NCBI GenBank assembly: GCA_040752915.1
Contig: JBFMHB010000008.1
Coordinates: 1-59,490 of the forward strand
Length of the DNA stretch: 59,490 nt
Direction of reading: 5' to 3'
Source: Acidobacteriota bacterium
GTDB lineage: Bacteria > Acidobacteriota > UBA4820 > DSQY01
In this document: positions 1 through 15,267 of the stretch, one piece after another
Layout: the number at the start of each line of letters is the position of its first letter
How positions within the stretch are numbered: position 1 is the stretch's first letter
The notes under the pieces: model-generated
What the model was told of the DNA's origin: nothing
Databases searched by the model: none
What the model saw: the letters and a program-made list of their open reading frames with translations, nothing else
Translations under genes and position numbers: made by a program

Positions 1-1
1 G

Positions 2-1069
2 GGGAAGACCACCCTGGTCCTGCAGATTCTCGGGCATCTGGCCCTCGAGCGGGACGTCCTCTACGCGACGGGAGAGGAATCGCTGGAGCAAGTGGCTTCC
101 AGGGCCTCCCGCCTGGGGGTGAGGGCCCCCCGGCTTCACCTGCTGGCCGAAACCTCGGTGGAGGGGGTGCTGGAGGAGGCGGACCGTCTCGCCCCCGCGG
201 TCCTCGGGGTGGACTCCATCCAGACGGCCGCCACCGCCGGCCTGGCCTCGGCCCCCGGGTCCCTTTCCCAGGTGAGGGATTCGGCGGCGCGCCTGATCGA
301 GGCGGGCAAACAGCGGGGAATGCCGGTCCTTCTGGTGGGCCACATCACCAAGGAGGGGCTCATCGCGGGTCCCAAGGCCCTCGAGCACATGGTGGACGCC
401 GTGCTCTACCTGGAAGGAGAACGCTACCGGCACCTCAAGGTGCTGCGGGCCCAGAAGAACCGGTTCGGGGCCACCTCGGAGCTGGCCCTCCTGGAGATGA
501 CGGCCTCCGGGCTGGTCGCCGTCGAAAACCCCTCCGCGGCGCTCCTGGCGGACCGGCCCCTGGGCGTCGCGGGGACGGTCATCGGGGTGGCGGTCCAGGG
601 GACGCGGCCCCTTCTCGTGGAGATCCAGGCGCTGACCTCCGCGTCGGCCTTCGGGCTTTCCAAGAGGATGAGCGCGGGCCTCGATCGAAACCGCGTCCAG
701 CTGCTATCGGCCGTGCTCGAACGCGCCCTCCACATCACCCTGGGGGACCGGGACCTCTTCGTCAACGTGGTGGGCGGCATCGAACTCGAGGAGCCGGCCC
801 TCGATCTTCCCCTCTGCCTCGCCGTGGCCTCCGCGTTCTTCGGCAAGCCCCTTCCCCAAGACCTCGCGGCCTTTGGGGAAGTGGGGCTCGCGGGGGAGGT
901 CCGGGGGGTGGGCTCCGTTTCCGAACGGGTCCGGGAGGCCTCGGCCTTGGGATTCTCCCGGGGGATCCTCCCGGCATCGGACCTGGAACGGCTGAAAGAG
1001 AAGGTTCCCGGCTCGAAACTCCACCCCGTCCGAAGCCTCGCCGAGGCCGCCGAGATCCTTTTTCCCTGA
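2..1069 (+). CDS. radA: DNA repair protein RadA (5'-truncated by window edge)
   Basis: RadA/Sms is a RecA-like ATPase that promotes branch migration of recombination intermediates. The reading frame is open from the first bases of the window, so the start codon and N-terminal zinc finger lie upstream; about 355 residues remain. The frame begins inside the Walker A motif (GKTT), followed by a Walker B segment (VDSIQT) and the family-specific KNRFG motif in the middle. The last third is the Lon-protease-like domain typical of RadA (NVVGGIELEEPALDLPL). The gene ends in a TGA 21 bp before a convergent lipoprotein gene. Identification is firm because KNRFG plus the Lon-like domain is diagnostic. 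Confidence 0.95.
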   Translation, partial: GKTTLVLQILGHLALERDVLYATGEESLEQVASRASRLGVRAPRLHLLAETSVEGVLEEADRLAPAVLGVDSIQTAATAGLASAPGSLSQVRDSAARLIEAGKQRGMPVLLVGHITKEGLIAGPKALEHMVDAVLYLEGERYRHLKVLRAQKNRFGATSELALLEMTASGLVAVENPSAALLADRPLGVAGTVIGVAVQGTRPLLVEIQALTSASAFGLSKRMSAGLDRNRVQLLSAVLERALHITLGDRDLFVNVVGGIELEEPALDLPLCLAVASAFFGKPLPQDLAAFGEVGLAGEVRGVGSVSERVREASALGFSRGILPASDLERLKEKVPGSKLHPVRSLAEAAEILFP

Positions 1070-1090
1070 CGGGCGGTCCCGCTCGGTCCC

Positions 1091-1630
1091 TTAGTTGGAG
1101 GGAGACGGGGGCTGAGCCGGGGCCACCGGCGGGTGGCCCGCGGGGAGATCGGCGGGGTCCGAATGGCCGGCGGCCATCCCGTGGGGGTCGGCTCCGGACG
1201 CACGCGGGTGACCCCCCGGCATGGAGGCCCCGCCGGACGGCACCGCGCCGTGGCCGGTTCCGTCCGCCGGCCGGGAGGCGGAGACAGCCCACCGCCCGTC
1301 CTTCCGGGACAGCGTATAGGCGTAGGTCATGGCGGGGGCGCCCGGGGCCTCCTTCAAGCCGAAGTCCACGACGCACTCCGCCGAATCCCCGTTCACCTTG
1401 AGGTCGCGAAGTCCAAGGGTCATCTTGGTCACGTCCATTTGCCGGACCTCCGCCAGGTACGTCCGGACGGCGTCCAACACCGCGGCTTCCTCGGGCGAGG
1501 CCTGCGGGCCCGCGGACGCTTTTTCGGGAAGCGGCGCCTGGGCGGCGTCGGCGGTGGGGGAGGTCTGCGGGGACGAGCAGGCCGAGAGAAGAAGGCCCAC
1601 GGGAAGGACGATCCAGGCCATGTGTCGCAT
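1091..1630 (-). CDS. Putative lipoprotein with His/Pro/Gly-rich C-terminal tail
   Basis: A 179-aa protein of unknown function. The N-terminus has a short charged segment, a hydrophobic stretch and a lipobox ending LLSAC (Cys 18), so it is probably acylated and exported. A small globular part (about residues 40-120) contains alternating beta-strand-like segments (VNGDSAECVVDFGLKE, YTLSRKDGRWAV) that resemble scaffold proteins measuring or binding small ligands, but I recognise no family. The last 50 residues are low complexity, rich in Gly, Pro, Ala and His (several HP/HG pairs), which could bind metal ions; that is inference. It lies 35 bp downstream of the HAD phosphatase gene on the same strand and is likely co-transcribed with it. 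Confidence 0.75.
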   Translation of the reverse strand: MRHMAWIVLPVGLLLSACSSPQTSPTADAAQAPLPEKASAGPQASPEEAAVLDAVRTYLAEVRQMDVTKMTLGLRDLKVNGDSAECVVDFGLKEAPGAPAMTYAYTLSRKDGRWAVSASRPADGTGHGAVPSGGASMPGGHPRASGADPHGMAAGHSDPADLPAGHPPVAPAQPPSPSN

Positions 1631-1665
1631 CGAAATCTCCTCGGGATGCGGGGCGCCCTGCTCCT

Positions 1666-2154
1666 TCAGGGCCGCAGGGTCGCCACGAGCCGGTCAGGAT
1701 ACAGGAAAAGTTCGAGTCCCTCCAGGGGGTCCTTGACAAGGATTCGCGCGGCCTCCAGAGCCTCCCGGGCGCAGCCCTCGGGCCCAAGGACCGCGATTCC
1801 CAGGGCGGCGAGCCGGAGCATCGGCGCGTCGTTGACGCCGTTCCCCATGGCGGCGACCCCCTCCGGACCGAGCGACTGGACGGCTTCGGCCTTCCGCGGA
1901 CCTCCGGGTCGGCCCGCCGGGAGGGTCTCCAGCCGAGCCCCCAAGGCGCGCGCCACCTCCCCGGCCGTGCCGAAGGTGTCGGCCGTGAGCAGGCGCACCT
2001 CCAGGACCTCCGCCACCCGGGCCACCGCCTCCGCCACCCCCGGGAGGAGCCGGCCATCCCGGGCGAGGGTGCCGTTCAGGTCAAGAAGAAGGTACCGGAG
2101 GTCCAGGCGGCCTCCTCCAGGGAGGGTCAGATGGATTCCCTTCGGTTCCGGCAC
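1666..2154 (-). CDS. HAD-superfamily hydrolase, soluble P-type-ATPase-like
   Basis: A phosphatase-like protein of about 162 aa. The motif I segment reads LDLNGTLARDG, with the nucleophile Asp kept but the usual second Asp replaced by Asn. The C-terminal motif GNGVNDAPML closely matches the hinge motif of P-type ATPases, as in the stand-alone soluble P-type ATPase group (COG4087). No cap domain or membrane segment is visible. I chose the GTG at 2154 because AAAGGGGG lies just upstream; the frame stays open to an ATG at 2328, but that would overlap the divergent DUF4097 gene. A TATACT box on the minus strand at 2177-2182 could be its -10. The substrate is unknown. Confidence 0.75.
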   Translation of the reverse strand: MPEPKGIHLTLPGGGRLDLRYLLLDLNGTLARDGRLLPGVAEAVARVAEVLEVRLLTADTFGTAGEVARALGARLETLPAGRPGGPRKAEAVQSLGPEGVAAMGNGVNDAPMLRLAALGIAVLGPEGCAREALEAARILVKDPLEGLELFLYPDRLVATLRP

Positions 2155-2266
2155 GGAGTCCCCCTTTCCGCTGAGCAGTATAGACCCCGGGACGCGAGGG
2201 GAGGGGCTTGAAACTCCTGGGCGGGGGTTCCCGTCTAACGCTTCGGACGGTCGGCGGAGGTGGCCC

Positions 2267-3121
2267 ATGACGAGACGAGCGGCGGGATTCCTGGCGGCGG
2301 CGACCTTGTGCGTGTGGGCCGGTTGCACTCAGGGCATCCTCGGGGCGGCGGCGACGGACCGGGTGGAGAAGACCCTCGCCTTGTCGGACGGGGGGACTCT
2401 CCGCCTGGAAAACGTGAACGGATCCGTAAGGGTGACCGAGGGGAAGCCCGGCGAGGTCCGCCTGGTGGCCGAGAAGCAGGTGCGGGCCCTGGAAGACGCC
2501 CGGGCGCGCGAGGTCCTGTCGCAAGTCCGTGTGGAGATCGAGGAATCGCCCGGCGAGGTGCGCATCCGGACCGTCTACCCGAAGATGAAGTCCGGGGGCT
2601 TCTTGAACCCCGGGGCGTCGGTTTCCGTCACGTACGCGCTCGAGGTCCCGAGGGGAACGGTCCTCGAACTCGCCACCGTCAACGGATCGGTGGACGTGAA
2701 TGTGGCCGATGCTCGGGTGACGTGCGAAACGACCAACGGATCCATCGGCGTGGACCGGGCCGCCCTTCTCCATGCCGCCACCGTCAACGGCAAGGTCCGC
2801 TTCGACGTGGAAGACGTGGGCGAAGTCAGCAGCACCAACGGGGGCCTGACGGGCCGCATCCGCTCCCAGAGGCCCAAGGGGGGCCAGCTGGAGACGGTGA
2901 ACGGGAGCATCGAGGTCACCCTCTCCGCGGAGGCCGCCTTGCGCGTCGAGGCGGAGAACGTGAACGGGTCCATCCGGTCCGAACTTCCGGGGCTCTCCCG
3001 CGCCAAGCACTCGGTGCGCGGGGAACTGAACGGAGGCGGGGGCACCCTGACCGTGGAGACGGTGAACGGGTCCATCGAGCTCCTTCAGAGCGGCCCTGGC
3101 CAGGAGAAGGCCGCCGCCTGA
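2267..3121 (+). CDS. DUF4097-type secreted beta-repeat protein
   Basis: A 284-aa exported protein; the start at 2267 follows GGCGGAGG and gives a signal sequence with a possible lipobox (WAGC). The rest is made of short beta-strand repeats carrying the motif [T/E]-x-N-G-S-[V/I], which occurs at least eight times at roughly 20-40 residue spacing (ENVNGSVRV, TVNGSVDV, TTNGSIGV, TVNGKVRF, TVNGSIEV, ENVNGSIRS and so on). This is the pattern of the DUF4097 adhesin-like beta-helix family, whose members are often membrane- or envelope-associated; the exact role is unknown. It is divergent from the HAD gene and ends in two tandem hairpins. Confidence 0.8.
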   Translation: MTRRAAGFLAAATLCVWAGCTQGILGAAATDRVEKTLALSDGGTLRLENVNGSVRVTEGKPGEVRLVAEKQVRALEDARAREVLSQVRVEIEESPGEVRIRTVYPKMKSGGFLNPGASVSVTYALEVPRGTVLELATVNGSVDVNVADARVTCETTNGSIGVDRAALLHAATVNGKVRFDVEDVGEVSSTNGGLTGRIRSQRPKGGQLETVNGSIEVTLSAEAALRVEAENVNGSIRSELPGLSRAKHSVRGELNGGGGTLTVETVNGSIELLQSGPGQEKAAA

Positions 3122-3146
3122 GGCGCATGCACGATTGGGAAGCTCG

Positions 3147-3178
3147 GGGGCGTCCGGCAGGGCGCCCCGTTCTTTCTT
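3147..3178 (+). terminator. Rho-independent terminator after the DUF4097 gene
   Basis: GGGGCG (3147-3152) pairs with CGCCCC (3163-3168) around a 10-nt loop and is followed by a T-rich tail (GTTCTTTCTT). It sits 25 bp after the stop codon of the DUF4097 gene. Confidence 0.65.
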
Positions 3179-3183
3179 CCGGG

Positions 3184-3210
3184 AACGCCCTCCGCCCTGG
3201 GGGCGTTTTG
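3184..3210 (+). terminator. Second tandem hairpin terminator
   Basis: AACGCCC (3184-3190) pairs with GGGCGTT (3201-3207), followed by TTG. It backs up the first hairpin and insulates uvrA from upstream transcription. The T-run is short, so activity is less sure. Confidence 0.45.
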
Positions 3211-3301
3211 CATTCCGGCCCGTACGGGGCCAGCCGCTAAGATCCCTGGCGTTGGGAGCCAAAACGTGATACATGGGAAGTTTCGGGAGCGCGCGAAGAC
3301 C

Positions 3302-6148
<2,847 letters not shown>

Positions 6149-7546
6149 GATGATCGAGTCCATCCGCCTGCCCGAAAGGGCGGAGCGGGAAGCGCACCTG
6201 CAACGCGCCGGGTACAACCTGTTTCTGATCCCCGCCGAGGCGGTTTTCGTGGACTTGCTGACGGATTCGGGGACGGGCGCCATGAGCGACCGCCAGTGGT
6301 CGGCGCTCATGCGCGGGGACGAATCGTACGCCCAGGCCCGGTCGTGGTTCCGATTCTACGAAACGGTCAAAGGGATCACGGGCATGGACCACGTGCTGCC
6401 CACCCATCAGGGCCGCGCCGCGGAGAACATCCTGTTCTCGGAAGTGTCCCGCCCGGGCCGGATCATTCCCAGCAACAACCACTTCGACACGACGCGGGCC
6501 AACATCGAGTACTTCGGGGCCGAGGCTCTCGACCTGGTGATCCCCGAGGGGCGGGACCTGACTTCGCGCCACCCCTTCAAGGGCAACATGGACCTCCACG
6601 CCCTCGAGCAGACCCTTGCGCGCTGGGGGCGGGACAAGGTCCCGCTCTGCATGCTGACGATCACCAACAACACGGGTGGAGGACAGCCCGTCTCCCTGGA
6701 GAACATCCGGGGCGTCTCCGAAATCTGCCGCCGGGCGGGGGTGCCCTTCTTCCTCGACTGTTGCCGATTCGCGGAGAACGCGTACTTCATCAAGGCCAGG
6801 GAGGAGGCGTGCCGCTCCATGACCATCCCCGAGATCGTGCGCGCCATGTTCTCCTGCGCCGACGGGGCCACCATGAGCGCCAAGAAGGACGGGCTCGGCA
6901 ACATCGGCGGTTTCCTGGCCCTGCGGGACGGGGACCTGGCGGGACGTCTGAAAAACCAGCTCATCCTCCGAGAGGGCTTTCCCACATACGGAGGGCTGGC
7001 GGGAAGGGACCTGGAGGCCCTGGCCACCGGCCTGGAAGAGGTGCAGGACGAGGCCTACCTGGAGGCCCGGATCGGCCAGGTCCGCCGTTTCGGTGAGGCC
7101 CTCGCGGCCCGCGGGGTGCCCATCCTCGAGCCCGTCGGCGGGCACGCCGTGTACCTGGATGCTCGGCGGGCGCTCCCCCACCTTTCCCCCGAGGAGCTGC
7201 CCGCCCAGAGCCTGGCGGTGGCCCTGTACAGGGAGGGGGGGGTCCGGGGCGTGGAAATCGGATCGCTCATGTTCGGAAAGCGGGCCGCCGACGGCACGTT
7301 TCTTCCGGCCGCCCTGGAACTCGTGCGGCTGGCCGTCCCGCGCAGGGTGTACACGGACAACCACCTGTCCTACACGGCGGAGGTGGCGGGCGAGGTGCTC
7401 CGCGATCCCGGTCGGTGCACCGGGTTCCGTATCGCCCAGGAGCCTCCCTTCCTCCGACACTTCACGGCCCGGCTGGAGCCCCTCCCGGGGCGGGGTTGAG
7501 GGGCGCCCGTGGAATCGGATAAGGTGGAGCGGGAGAGCGAGCGGCC

Positions 7547-8197
7547 ATGATCACGGGATTCAACCAGGACGTGGTGTACCAGGGGAAGGTTTACCACGTT
7601 CAGACCGAGGACCGCGGGCTCGCCAATCCCATCATCGAGACGCTCATCTACGTCGGCGGGGAGATCCTCGCCTCGAAAAAGACCTCCTACGCCTCCCTGG
7701 TGGAATCGGATAAAGACGAGAAGAAGATCGCCGCGCTTCTCGAGCAGCAGCACAAGAAGGTGGTGGTGGACGTGCGTCTGGGCAAGTACGCAAAGGACGC
7801 AGGCCCCGCGGCATTTGGGGAGGGGATCATCTCCCCTCGGAGCCTGGACGAGGTGATTCTCGACTACCTGACCAGCGAGAGCGAGGGGGAGCGCCTTTCG
7901 GTGGAGGTCCTGGACCAGTCACCCTTTGTGGCCGCCGAGCGCGGGTGGTTCCAGGTGAGGGCCAAGACCGACATCAGCGGAACGCCCCTGAAGGGCGCCG
8001 CGGTCTGCGTGGACCTCGTCTCGGCCGATGGGGCTCGCCAACGCCTCTTTTCGGGGACCACCGGTTCGGAGGGCCTCTGCTCGGCCGCCTTTCAGATCCC
8101 GGCCGTGTCGGGGAGCGCCGTGGTCCTCCTGGAGGTGAGCCACGAGCGCGGGACCTTCAGCCACAAGGCGCTCGTGACCCGGGGGGGAGGACCGTGA
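7547..8197 (+). CDS. Conserved hypothetical protein (FNxDVVYxGKxYHVQTED family)
   Basis: A 216-aa soluble protein with no signal peptide. The N-terminal 70 residues carry a recognisable conserved block ([20 protein letters not shown], then [12 protein letters not shown]) that I associate with uncharacterised proteins of Acidobacteriota and deltaproteobacterial lineages. The middle is charged, and the C-terminal 90 residues look like an immunoglobulin-like beta-sandwich ([18 protein letters not shown], ...[11 protein letters not shown]). Function is unknown. It lies between the tryptophanase gene and thiS; its TGA overlaps the GTG of thiS, which suggests translational coupling. Confidence 0.75.
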   Translation: MITGFNQDVVYQGKVYHVQTEDRGLANPIIETLIYVGGEILASKKTSYASLVESDKDEKKIAALLEQQHKKVVVDVRLGKYAKDAGPAAFGEGIISPRSLDEVILDYLTSESEGERLSVEVLDQSPFVAAERGWFQVRAKTDISGTPLKGAAVCVDLVSADGARQRLFSGTTGSEGLCSAAFQIPAVSGSAVVLLEVSHERGTFSHKALVTRGGGP

Positions 8198-8394
8198 CCC
8201 TCCTGGTGAACGGCGCCCCGCGTGAAGCGGTGGAGGGGATCACCCTCCGGGAGTTCCTCGAAAGCCTGGGACTGGCCACTTCCCGAGTGGCGGTGGAGCG
8301 GAACGGAACCGTGGTCCCGCGGGCCGAGTACGACTCCGAAGTCCTGGTGGAGGGGGACCGCTTGGAGGTGGTCCAACTCGTGGGCGGCGGCTAG
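8194..8394 (+). CDS. thiS: Sulfur carrier protein ThiS
   Basis: A 66-aa ubiquitin-like protein that carries sulfur as a C-terminal thiocarboxylate for thiazole synthesis in thiamine biosynthesis. It has the beta-grasp pattern ([21 protein letters not shown], ...[15 protein letters not shown], ...[13 protein letters not shown]) and ends in the required Gly-Gly. GTG at 8194 overlaps the upstream stop codon by 4 bp. No thiG, thiF or TPP riboswitch is next to it, so MoaD-like or other sulfur-carrier roles remain possible, but the length and RNG...LVGGG ending fit ThiS best. Confidence 0.85.
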   Translation: MTLLVNGAPREAVEGITLREFLESLGLATSRVAVERNGTVVPRAEYDSEVLVEGDRLEVVQLVGGG

Positions 8395-8450
8395 GGGCTG
8401 CCTCGTGGAGGGCATTCGCCCCATCCCCGCGCCTCGGTTTCCGTCTGGAC

Positions 8451-8525
8451 TGGTGGGCGGTGTCCGGTTCGAACGGACGACATCCTGCGTGTAAGGCAGA
8501 CGCTCTTCCGCTGAGCTAACCGCCC
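8451..8525 (-). tRNA. tRNA-Val (anticodon UAC), CCA encoded
   Basis: The minus strand folds into a full cloverleaf: acceptor stem GGGCGGT/ACCGCCC, D arm with AGCTCAG, anticodon stem TCTGC/GCAGG around the loop CTTACAC (anticodon TAC), and T arm with GTTCGAAC. Discriminator A is followed by an encoded CCA (8451-8453 read as TGG on plus). Confidence 0.95.
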
Positions 8526-8534
8526 GGAGGAGAG

Positions 8535-8563
8535 AGTGTAACGAAATGGTGCGTTTTCGTCAA
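8535..8563 (-). promoter_or_regulatory. Sigma-70-type promoter for tRNA-Val
   Basis: On the minus strand, TTGACG (8563-8558) and TACACT (8540-8535) are separated by exactly 17 bp. The predicted start is about 8528, a few bases before the tRNA 5' end at 8525. Both boxes are close to consensus, as expected for a stable-RNA gene. Confidence 0.75.
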
Positions 8564-8592
8564 AGGCGCTTTCACCCGTCGGGCGGCACACC

Positions 8593-8620
8593 TTGACCCT
8601 GTGGAGGCAAGTCTGTTACT
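8593..8620 (+). promoter_or_regulatory. Possible promoter of the ATP synthase operon
   Basis: TTGACC (8593-8598) is followed after 16 bp by GTTACT (8615-8620). The -35 is good, the -10 is poor. It is the only candidate I see in the 143-bp gap before the first atp gene and would give a leader of about 40 nt. Confidence 0.35.
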
Positions 8621-8668
8621 CTCTTTCTTCTCGATCGAGCGTCCGATCCTCTCTGGGGGGGAGCACAG

Positions 8669-9112
8669 GTGCTTGAAGAAATCGCAAGGAACTGGTGGCA
8701 TATCCCTATCCTCATGGGGATGATCCTGATCTATGGCTGGCTCCTGAACCGGGCCTTCTTCCGGCCGGTCCAGGGTGTGCTCGAAGAGCGAAAGAGAAGG
8801 ATCCAGGAATCCTCCTCCCTGTCCGCCATGTCCCAGGAGACCCTGAAGGCCCGCTACCTGGAGTACGACCAGGCCGTTCTCGAGGCCCACCGCCGCGCCA
8901 CGCGGGTGAAGGAAGAAGCCCGGAACCAGGCCCTCCAGACGCGGAGCGAGGTGCTCGGGTCGGTCAAGGCCGAGGTGGACCGGGACCTGCGGCGGCGCGA
9001 AGCGGAGCTGAGCGCCAACGTGGCGGAGGTGAAGCGGGCCCTGGAAAAGGAGATCCCCCAGGTGTCGCGGCTCCTGGCCGGGAAGATCCTGGGCAGGGAG
9101 GTGGCCCTTTGA
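8669..9112 (+). CDS. ATP synthase F0 subunit b (first of two b-type subunits)
   Basis: A 147-aa peripheral-stalk subunit. It has an N-terminal membrane helix (about residues 8-30, IPILMGMILIYGWLLNRAFF), followed by a long charged alpha-helical region that pairs with the other b subunit. The start is a GTG at 8669 after GGGGGGGAG. It is the first gene of the atp operon and its stop overlaps the next gene. Two b-type genes in a row are the b/b' arrangement known from cyanobacteria, alphaproteobacteria and several anaerobic lineages. Which of the two should be called b or b' is not decidable here. Confidence 0.88.
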   Translation: MLEEIARNWWHIPILMGMILIYGWLLNRAFFRPVQGVLEERKRRIQESSSLSAMSQETLKARYLEYDQAVLEAHRRATRVKEEARNQALQTRSEVLGSVKAEVDRDLRRREAELSANVAEVKRALEKEIPQVSRLLAGKILGREVAL

Positions 9113-9711
9113 AGAACCGAATCGGGCTCGCCATCATGCTTCTGTGGCCGTCCCTGTCCGCGCTGGCGGAGGGGGCGCAGGAAGGCCACGGCGAGGCGGC
9201 GGGTTGGGGTGCGCCCATCTGGGGCGTTCCTACCATCGCCTGGCAGATCATCAACACCCTCCTCGTCGTCGTCTTGTTCGTCTTCCTCCTCCGCCGCCCC
9301 GCCCCGAAGTTCTTCGCGGGCCGGGCCAAGGAAATCCAGGACCTCCTGGAGAAGGCCCTTCGTGAAAAAGAAGAGGCCACCCGGAGCCTCCGCGAGATCG
9401 AGGTGAAGATGTCCCGCCTCGACGAGGAAGTGGCGGCCATCGAGCGCGCCGCCCGCGAGGCCGCCGAGGCGGACAAGGTCCGGCTCCAGCAGGAGGCCGA
9501 AGCCGCCAAGGCTCGGATCCAGCAGGAGGCGGGCCTCGAAATGGAGCGACAAATGGTCCAGGCCAAACGGGACCTTCGGGCCTGCGCTGCGGACCTCGCC
9601 GTCCAGGCGGCCCGGGAGATCCTCGCCAAGAGCCTCACGCCCGAGGACGAGGCGCGCATCCAGGGACGGTTCCTCAACCTGATGGAGGATCGCCATGAGC
9701 GGCGTGGGTAG
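9109..9711 (+). CDS. atpF: ATP synthase F0 subunit b (second b-type subunit)
   Basis: A 200-aa subunit that starts at a TTG (9109) overlapping the previous TGA; an ATG at 9136 is the alternative. With the TTG start it has a signal-like N-terminus (about residues 6-21), then a membrane helix at about residues 43-63 (IAWQIINTLLVVVLFVFLL) and a long coiled coil rich in Glu, Ala, Lys and Arg. The cleavable-looking N-terminus ahead of the membrane helix resembles b subunits of Geobacter-like and acidobacterial ATP synthases. It overlaps atpH by 17 bp. Together with the upstream gene it forms the b-b' peripheral stalk. Confidence 0.88.
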   Translation: MKNRIGLAIMLLWPSLSALAEGAQEGHGEAAGWGAPIWGVPTIAWQIINTLLVVVLFVFLLRRPAPKFFAGRAKEIQDLLEKALREKEEATRSLREIEVKMSRLDEEVAAIERAAREAAEADKVRLQQEAEAAKARIQQEAGLEMERQMVQAKRDLRACAADLAVQAAREILAKSLTPEDEARIQGRFLNLMEDRHERRG

Positions 9712-10228
9712 GCGGTACGCCGGCGCGCTGATGGCCTCCCTCAAGGGGGCCGACCCCGAGGCCGTCCTCCGGGACCTCACGGCCTTCGAAGGCTGGTTGA
9801 AAGACGTCAAGGGCCTTCGGGCCGCCTTCGAGAACCCCGGCGTGCCCGCGGGGATCAAGGAGAACCTGGTGCGTGAGCTGGCCGGAAAGGCGGGCTTCCA
9901 GGAAGCCAGCGCCCGGTTCATTCTCCTCGTCGTGGAGAAGGGCCGCGTGGGCCAGTGGAGCGACATGGTCAAGGCCTTCGGGGAAACCCTGGACGAGTCC
10001 AGAGGGGTCCTGCGCGGGCAAGTCGTGACGGCCCGGCCCCTGGATGGGAAGGAGGCCGAGGCCTTCGCCTCGCGGCTGGGAAAGGTGTTCGGGCGCCCCG
10101 TTCGGCTGGATGCCCGCGTGGCCCCGGAGATCCTCGGGGGGGTGCAGGTTCAGGTCGGTTCGACCGTTTACGACGGGTCCGTGGCGGGGGCGCTCAAGGC
10201 CCTCCGCGAAGACCTGGCGAAGGGGTAG
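9695..10228 (+). CDS. atpH: ATP synthase F1 subunit delta
   Basis: A 177-aa subunit linking the peripheral stalk to the top of the F1 head. It has the OSCP/delta pattern: an N-terminal helical part starting GVGRRYAGALM, and a C-terminal conserved segment ending with APEILGGVQVQVGSTVYDGS, which is the family signature. Length is normal. It starts within the 3' end of the second b gene and is followed after 6 bp by atpA. Confidence 0.93.
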   Translation: MSGVGRRYAGALMASLKGADPEAVLRDLTAFEGWLKDVKGLRAAFENPGVPAGIKENLVRELAGKAGFQEASARFILLVVEKGRVGQWSDMVKAFGETLDESRGVLRGQVVTARPLDGKEAEAFASRLGKVFGRPVRLDARVAPEILGGVQVQVGSTVYDGSVAGALKALREDLAKG

Positions 10229-10234
10229 GCGAGC

Positions 10235-11755
<1,521 letters not shown>

Positions 11756-11758
11756 GCC

Positions 11759-14076
<2,318 letters not shown>

Positions 14077-14079
14077 GCC

Positions 14080-14511
14080 ATGGCGGCGACCTTCGAAATC
14101 CCGAAAAAGCTCCTCCTGACCGTGGTCACGCCCGAGCGCCACCTCGTCCACGAACCGGTGGACGAGGTATCCCTGCCGGGCACCGAAGGGTACCTCGGCG
14201 CCCTCCCCGGGCACACCCAGCTCTTGACGTCGCTCAAGATTGGTGAGATAAAGTACAGGATCGGGAGCGACTGGCGCTACCTCGCCGTTTCGTGGGGTTT
14301 CGTGGAGATCCTTCCCGACAAGGTGACGGTGCTCGCGGACTTGGCCGAGCGGGCCGAAGACATTGACGTGGAGCAGGCCAAGCAGGACGCCGAGTCGGCG
14401 AGGGCGCGCCTCCGGCACCCCGACGCCGATTTCGTTCAGGCCCAGATCGCCCTGGAGCAGGCGCTCGTTCGGATGCAGGTGGCCTCCAAAGGCGCGCCGC
14501 TCCCCCGGTGA
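14080..14511 (+). CDS. atpC: ATP synthase F1 subunit epsilon
   Basis: A 143-aa rotor subunit that can inhibit ATP hydrolysis. The N-terminal beta-sandwich has the familiar pattern (LLLTVVTPERHLVHEPVDEV, PGTEGYLGALPGHTQLLTSL) followed by the C-terminal two-helix part rich in Ala, Glu and Arg. It is the last gene of the atp operon. rpmH begins 31 bp downstream with no visible terminator between them. Confidence 0.94.
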   Translation: MAATFEIPKKLLLTVVTPERHLVHEPVDEVSLPGTEGYLGALPGHTQLLTSLKIGEIKYRIGSDWRYLAVSWGFVEILPDKVTVLADLAERAEDIDVEQAKQDAESARARLRHPDADFVQAQIALEQALVRMQVASKGAPLPR

Positions 14512-14542
14512 GTGAAGAGGGGCCAGTCAGGAAGGCAGTAGC

Positions 14543-14680
14543 ATGAAACGGACTTTCCAGCCGAACCGGCACCGCAGGGCGAAGACGCACGGATTCAGGG
14601 CCCGCATGGCCACGCGCGGCGGGCGAGAGGTGCTCTCGCGGCGGCGGGCGAAGGGTCGCTGGCGCCTGACGCCGGCGTGA
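14543..14680 (+). CDS. rpmH: 50S ribosomal protein L34
   Basis: A 45-aa, very basic protein beginning [18 protein letters not shown] and ending [12 protein letters not shown]-Ala, the invariant L34 pattern. It is preceded by AGGAAGG. The TGA overlaps the GTG of rnpA (GTGA), as in most bacteria where rpmH and rnpA are coupled. In many genomes dnaA lies upstream of rpmH; here the atp operon takes that place. Confidence 0.96.
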   Translation: MKRTFQPNRHRRAKTHGFRARMATRGGREVLSRRRAKGRWRLTPA

Positions 14681-15039
14681 CCGTTCCCACCGGACCCTTT
14701 TCCAAGCAAGACCGGATTCGCTCCCGCGCCGAATACAGAGCCCTGTACGGATCGTGCAAGGCGATGCACGTGGGGTGCCTCGTTTTCTACGCCGCGTCGG
14801 GCGACGGGCCGCGTCGCCTGGGCGTCACGGTGCCCAAAAAGGTCGGCGGAGCGGTCGTGCGAAACCGGGTCAAGCGTTTGGTGCGGGAGGCCTTTCGCCA
14901 GGAGCGTGGCGGGCTTCCCGACGGGTGCCGGATCGTGGTCAACGCCAGGCATTCGGCGGCTCGGCTTACGCTGGCCGAGGCCATGGGGGCTTTCCGAAAG
15001 GTGGCGGAGCGCCTGGCTCGTGAGGGGTATCCGCAATGA
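14677..15039 (+). CDS. rnpA: Ribonuclease P protein component
   Basis: A 120-aa basic protein that binds the RNase P RNA and assists 5' maturation of tRNAs. The RNR signature is [13 protein letters not shown] in the second half, preceded by [15 protein letters not shown]. The GTG start at 14677 overlaps the rpmH stop codon. It also overlaps yidD by 4 bp. Confidence 0.95.
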   Translation: MTVPTGPFSKQDRIRSRAEYRALYGSCKAMHVGCLVFYAASGDGPRRLGVTVPKKVGGAVVRNRVKRLVREAFRQERGGLPDGCRIVVNARHSAARLTLAEAMGAFRKVAERLAREGYPQ

Positions 15040-15257
15040 GGCGGCTTGCGATCTGGGCCATTCGCGTCTACCAGATGTCCCTCTCGCCCTATCTCGGGGG
15101 GGCCTGCCGGTTCGTGCCCTCCTGTTCGCAGTATACCCTGGAGGCCATCGAAAGGTTCGGCGCCCTCCGGGGGACATGGCTGGGGGTGCGGCGCATCGTG
15201 CGCTGTCATCCCTTTGCGGAGGGCGGGTACGATCCGTGTCCGCCCGGGCCGCGCTGA
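15036..15257 (+). CDS. yidD: Membrane protein insertion efficiency factor YidD
   Basis: A 73-aa protein with the YidD hallmark segments [31 protein letters not shown] and [14 protein letters not shown], including the conserved cysteines. It is an amphipathic, membrane-associated helper of YidC-dependent insertion. ATG overlaps the rnpA stop (ATGA). yidC follows after 10 bp. Confidence 0.95.
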   Translation: MRRLAIWAIRVYQMSLSPYLGGACRFVPSCSQYTLEAIERFGALRGTWLGVRRIVRCHPFAEGGYDPCPPGPR

Positions 15258-15267
15258 GGAGCGGGTG

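Noticed and set aside
7500-8194. TPP riboswitch upstream of thiS
   Set aside because: thiS overlaps the previous gene and no THI-box pattern is visible.
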